A stretch of DNA of 6,073 bases from Gammaproteobacteria bacterium (lineage in GTDB: Bacteria; Pseudomonadota; Gammaproteobacteria; JAABTG01), in NCBI GenBank assembly GCA_030066245.1, contig JASJBY010000284.1, forward strand, positions 1 to 6,073, in the 5' to 3' direction. The position numbers and the translations under genes are program-made. Below the pieces are notes generated by a model. It saw only the letters and a list, made by a program, of their open reading frames with translations. It was not told the DNA's origin and searched no databases. How positions within the stretch are numbered: the stretch's first letter is position 1; every line of letters starts with the position of its first letter. Of the stretch, positions 5,400 through 6,073 are shown piece by piece.

Positions 5400-6073
5400 G
5401 TGAATTGCCACCCGACGTTTGATCCGGGGCGTGAGGCGCTTGTCAAGTCCTTCAAAGAAATCCGCGAGTACAGCGAGAGCATCTGTGCTCCCCTTGCCGT
5501 AGACGACTTCCAGATTCAGTCCATTGTCGAGACCAGCCCGCCGAAGTGGCATCTTGCTCATACCACTTGGTTTTTCGAGACCTTTGTCCTACCCGAGTTC
5601 CAACCCGGTTACCGTCCGTACCGAGAGGACTTCGCCTACTTGTTCAACAGCTACTATGAGACCGTGGGTAGCATGCATCCGCGGTCCAAGCGCGGGCTGC
5701 TGTCACGGCCCACGATAGACGAGGTATACGCCTACCGGGCCGCCGTAGACGAGCAGGTGCTCACCGTGACCGAAGAGGTCAGTGACGAAAGCTGGGATGA
5801 ACTTGCTTTTCGACTGAACCTCGGGCTCAACCATGAGCAGCAGCATCAGGAGCTGCTGTTTATGGACATCAAGCACAACCTCTCGGTGAACCCACTCAAT
5901 CCAGCCTACCGGGATGATCTGCCTTTTCCCGAGGGTGAGGCTCGACCCGTAGGCTGGGTGGAACGCCCCGGTGGAATCCGTGAGATCGGCTGCGGCGGTG
6001 AGGGTTTCGCCTTCGACAACGAGAGTCCCCGCCACAGCGTGCTAATCCGCGATCATCGCCTCGCAGACCGCTT
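5400..6073 (+). CDS. egtB: Ergothioneine biosynthesis protein EgtB, N-terminal half (runs off right edge)
   Basis: EgtB is the non-heme iron sulfoxide synthase that joins hercynine to a cysteinyl thiol donor with oxygen, making the sulfur bond of the antioxidant ergothioneine. The frame is open for 224 codons to the window edge. The DinB-like four-helix domain shows SPPKWHLAHTTWFFETFVLP (46-65), YLFNSYYETVGSMHPR (80-95), RGLLSRPTIDEVYAYR (98-113) and LNHEQQHQELLFMDIKHNL (143-161). His51, His145 and His149 are the expected iron ligands. The FGE-sulfatase-like catalytic domain begins with GGEGFAFDNESPRHSVLI and continues outside the window; the family is about 400-430 residues long. I chose GTG 5400, preceded by GGGA at a suitable distance. 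TTG 5388 is the only other early start before an in-frame TGA at 5382. No frameshift is seen. The partner egtD is not in view and may follow downstream. The family call is near certain; the exact start is not. Confidence 0.95.
   Translation, partial: MNCHPTFDPGREALVKSFKEIREYSESICAPLAVDDFQIQSIVETSPPKWHLAHTTWFFETFVLPEFQPGYRPYREDFAYLFNSYYETVGSMHPRSKRGLLSRPTIDEVYAYRAAVDEQVLTVTEEVSDESWDELAFRLNLGLNHEQQHQELLFMDIKHNLSVNPLNPAYRDDLPFPEGEARPVGWVERPGGIREIGCGGEGFAFDNESPRHSVLIRDHRLADR

Noticed and set aside
5020..5422. Several overlapping frames of 60-123 residues on both strands
   Set aside because: All are translations of the palindromic element; open frames on both strands are expected from GC-rich inverted repeats, and none has a family resemblance.
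5259..5561. Reverse-strand 100-residue frame overlapping the egtB start
   Set aside because: It lies antisense to the clearly coding start of egtB and has no recognisable homology.

Overview
The window is GC-rich chromosomal DNA, most likely from a gammaproteobacterium. This rests on the style of the RecD2-, MOSC-, SelO- and EgtB-like proteins and on a fragment of an Ala/Glu-rich helical-repeat protein; no 16S or other lineage marker is present. Two genes run off the edges: recD2 at the left (minus strand, C-terminal part missing) and egtB at the right (plus strand, C-terminal part missing). Between them only one gene looks intact, a small MOSC-domain protein.

Layout, left to right. 1-976 (-): N-terminal 325 codons of a RecD2-type helicase. 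977-1322: spacer with two inverted repeats and a possible recD2 promoter. 1323-1832 (-): MOSC-domain protein. 1870-2616 (-): a broken selO (protein AMPylase) with two frameshifts, a large internal deletion and no C-terminal part. 2617-3332: about 700 bases with no recognisable gene. 3333-3650 (-): orphan fragment of an ALAEIA/LAEAG-type helical-repeat protein. About 3660-4750: a degenerate ISAzo13-family insertion sequence whose transposase seems to have an in-frame internal deletion and a frameshift. 4726-5399: gene-free DNA with two hairpins just beyond the IS and then a compact structured element (5035-5278) bounded by an imperfect 26-position inverted repeat and holding five hairpins in a row. 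5400-6073 (+): N-terminal half of egtB, for ergothioneine biosynthesis.

The genes do not form one pathway. The centre looks like a decay zone between housekeeping or stress genes, where an IS, gene remnants and a palindromic element have accumulated. The most interesting item is the structured element upstream of egtB. It could be a MITE or REP-like palindromic repeat, or a structured RNA; the sequence alone does not decide. I see no CRISPR array, tRNA, rRNA, convincing integron site, or undescribed defence or biosynthetic system.
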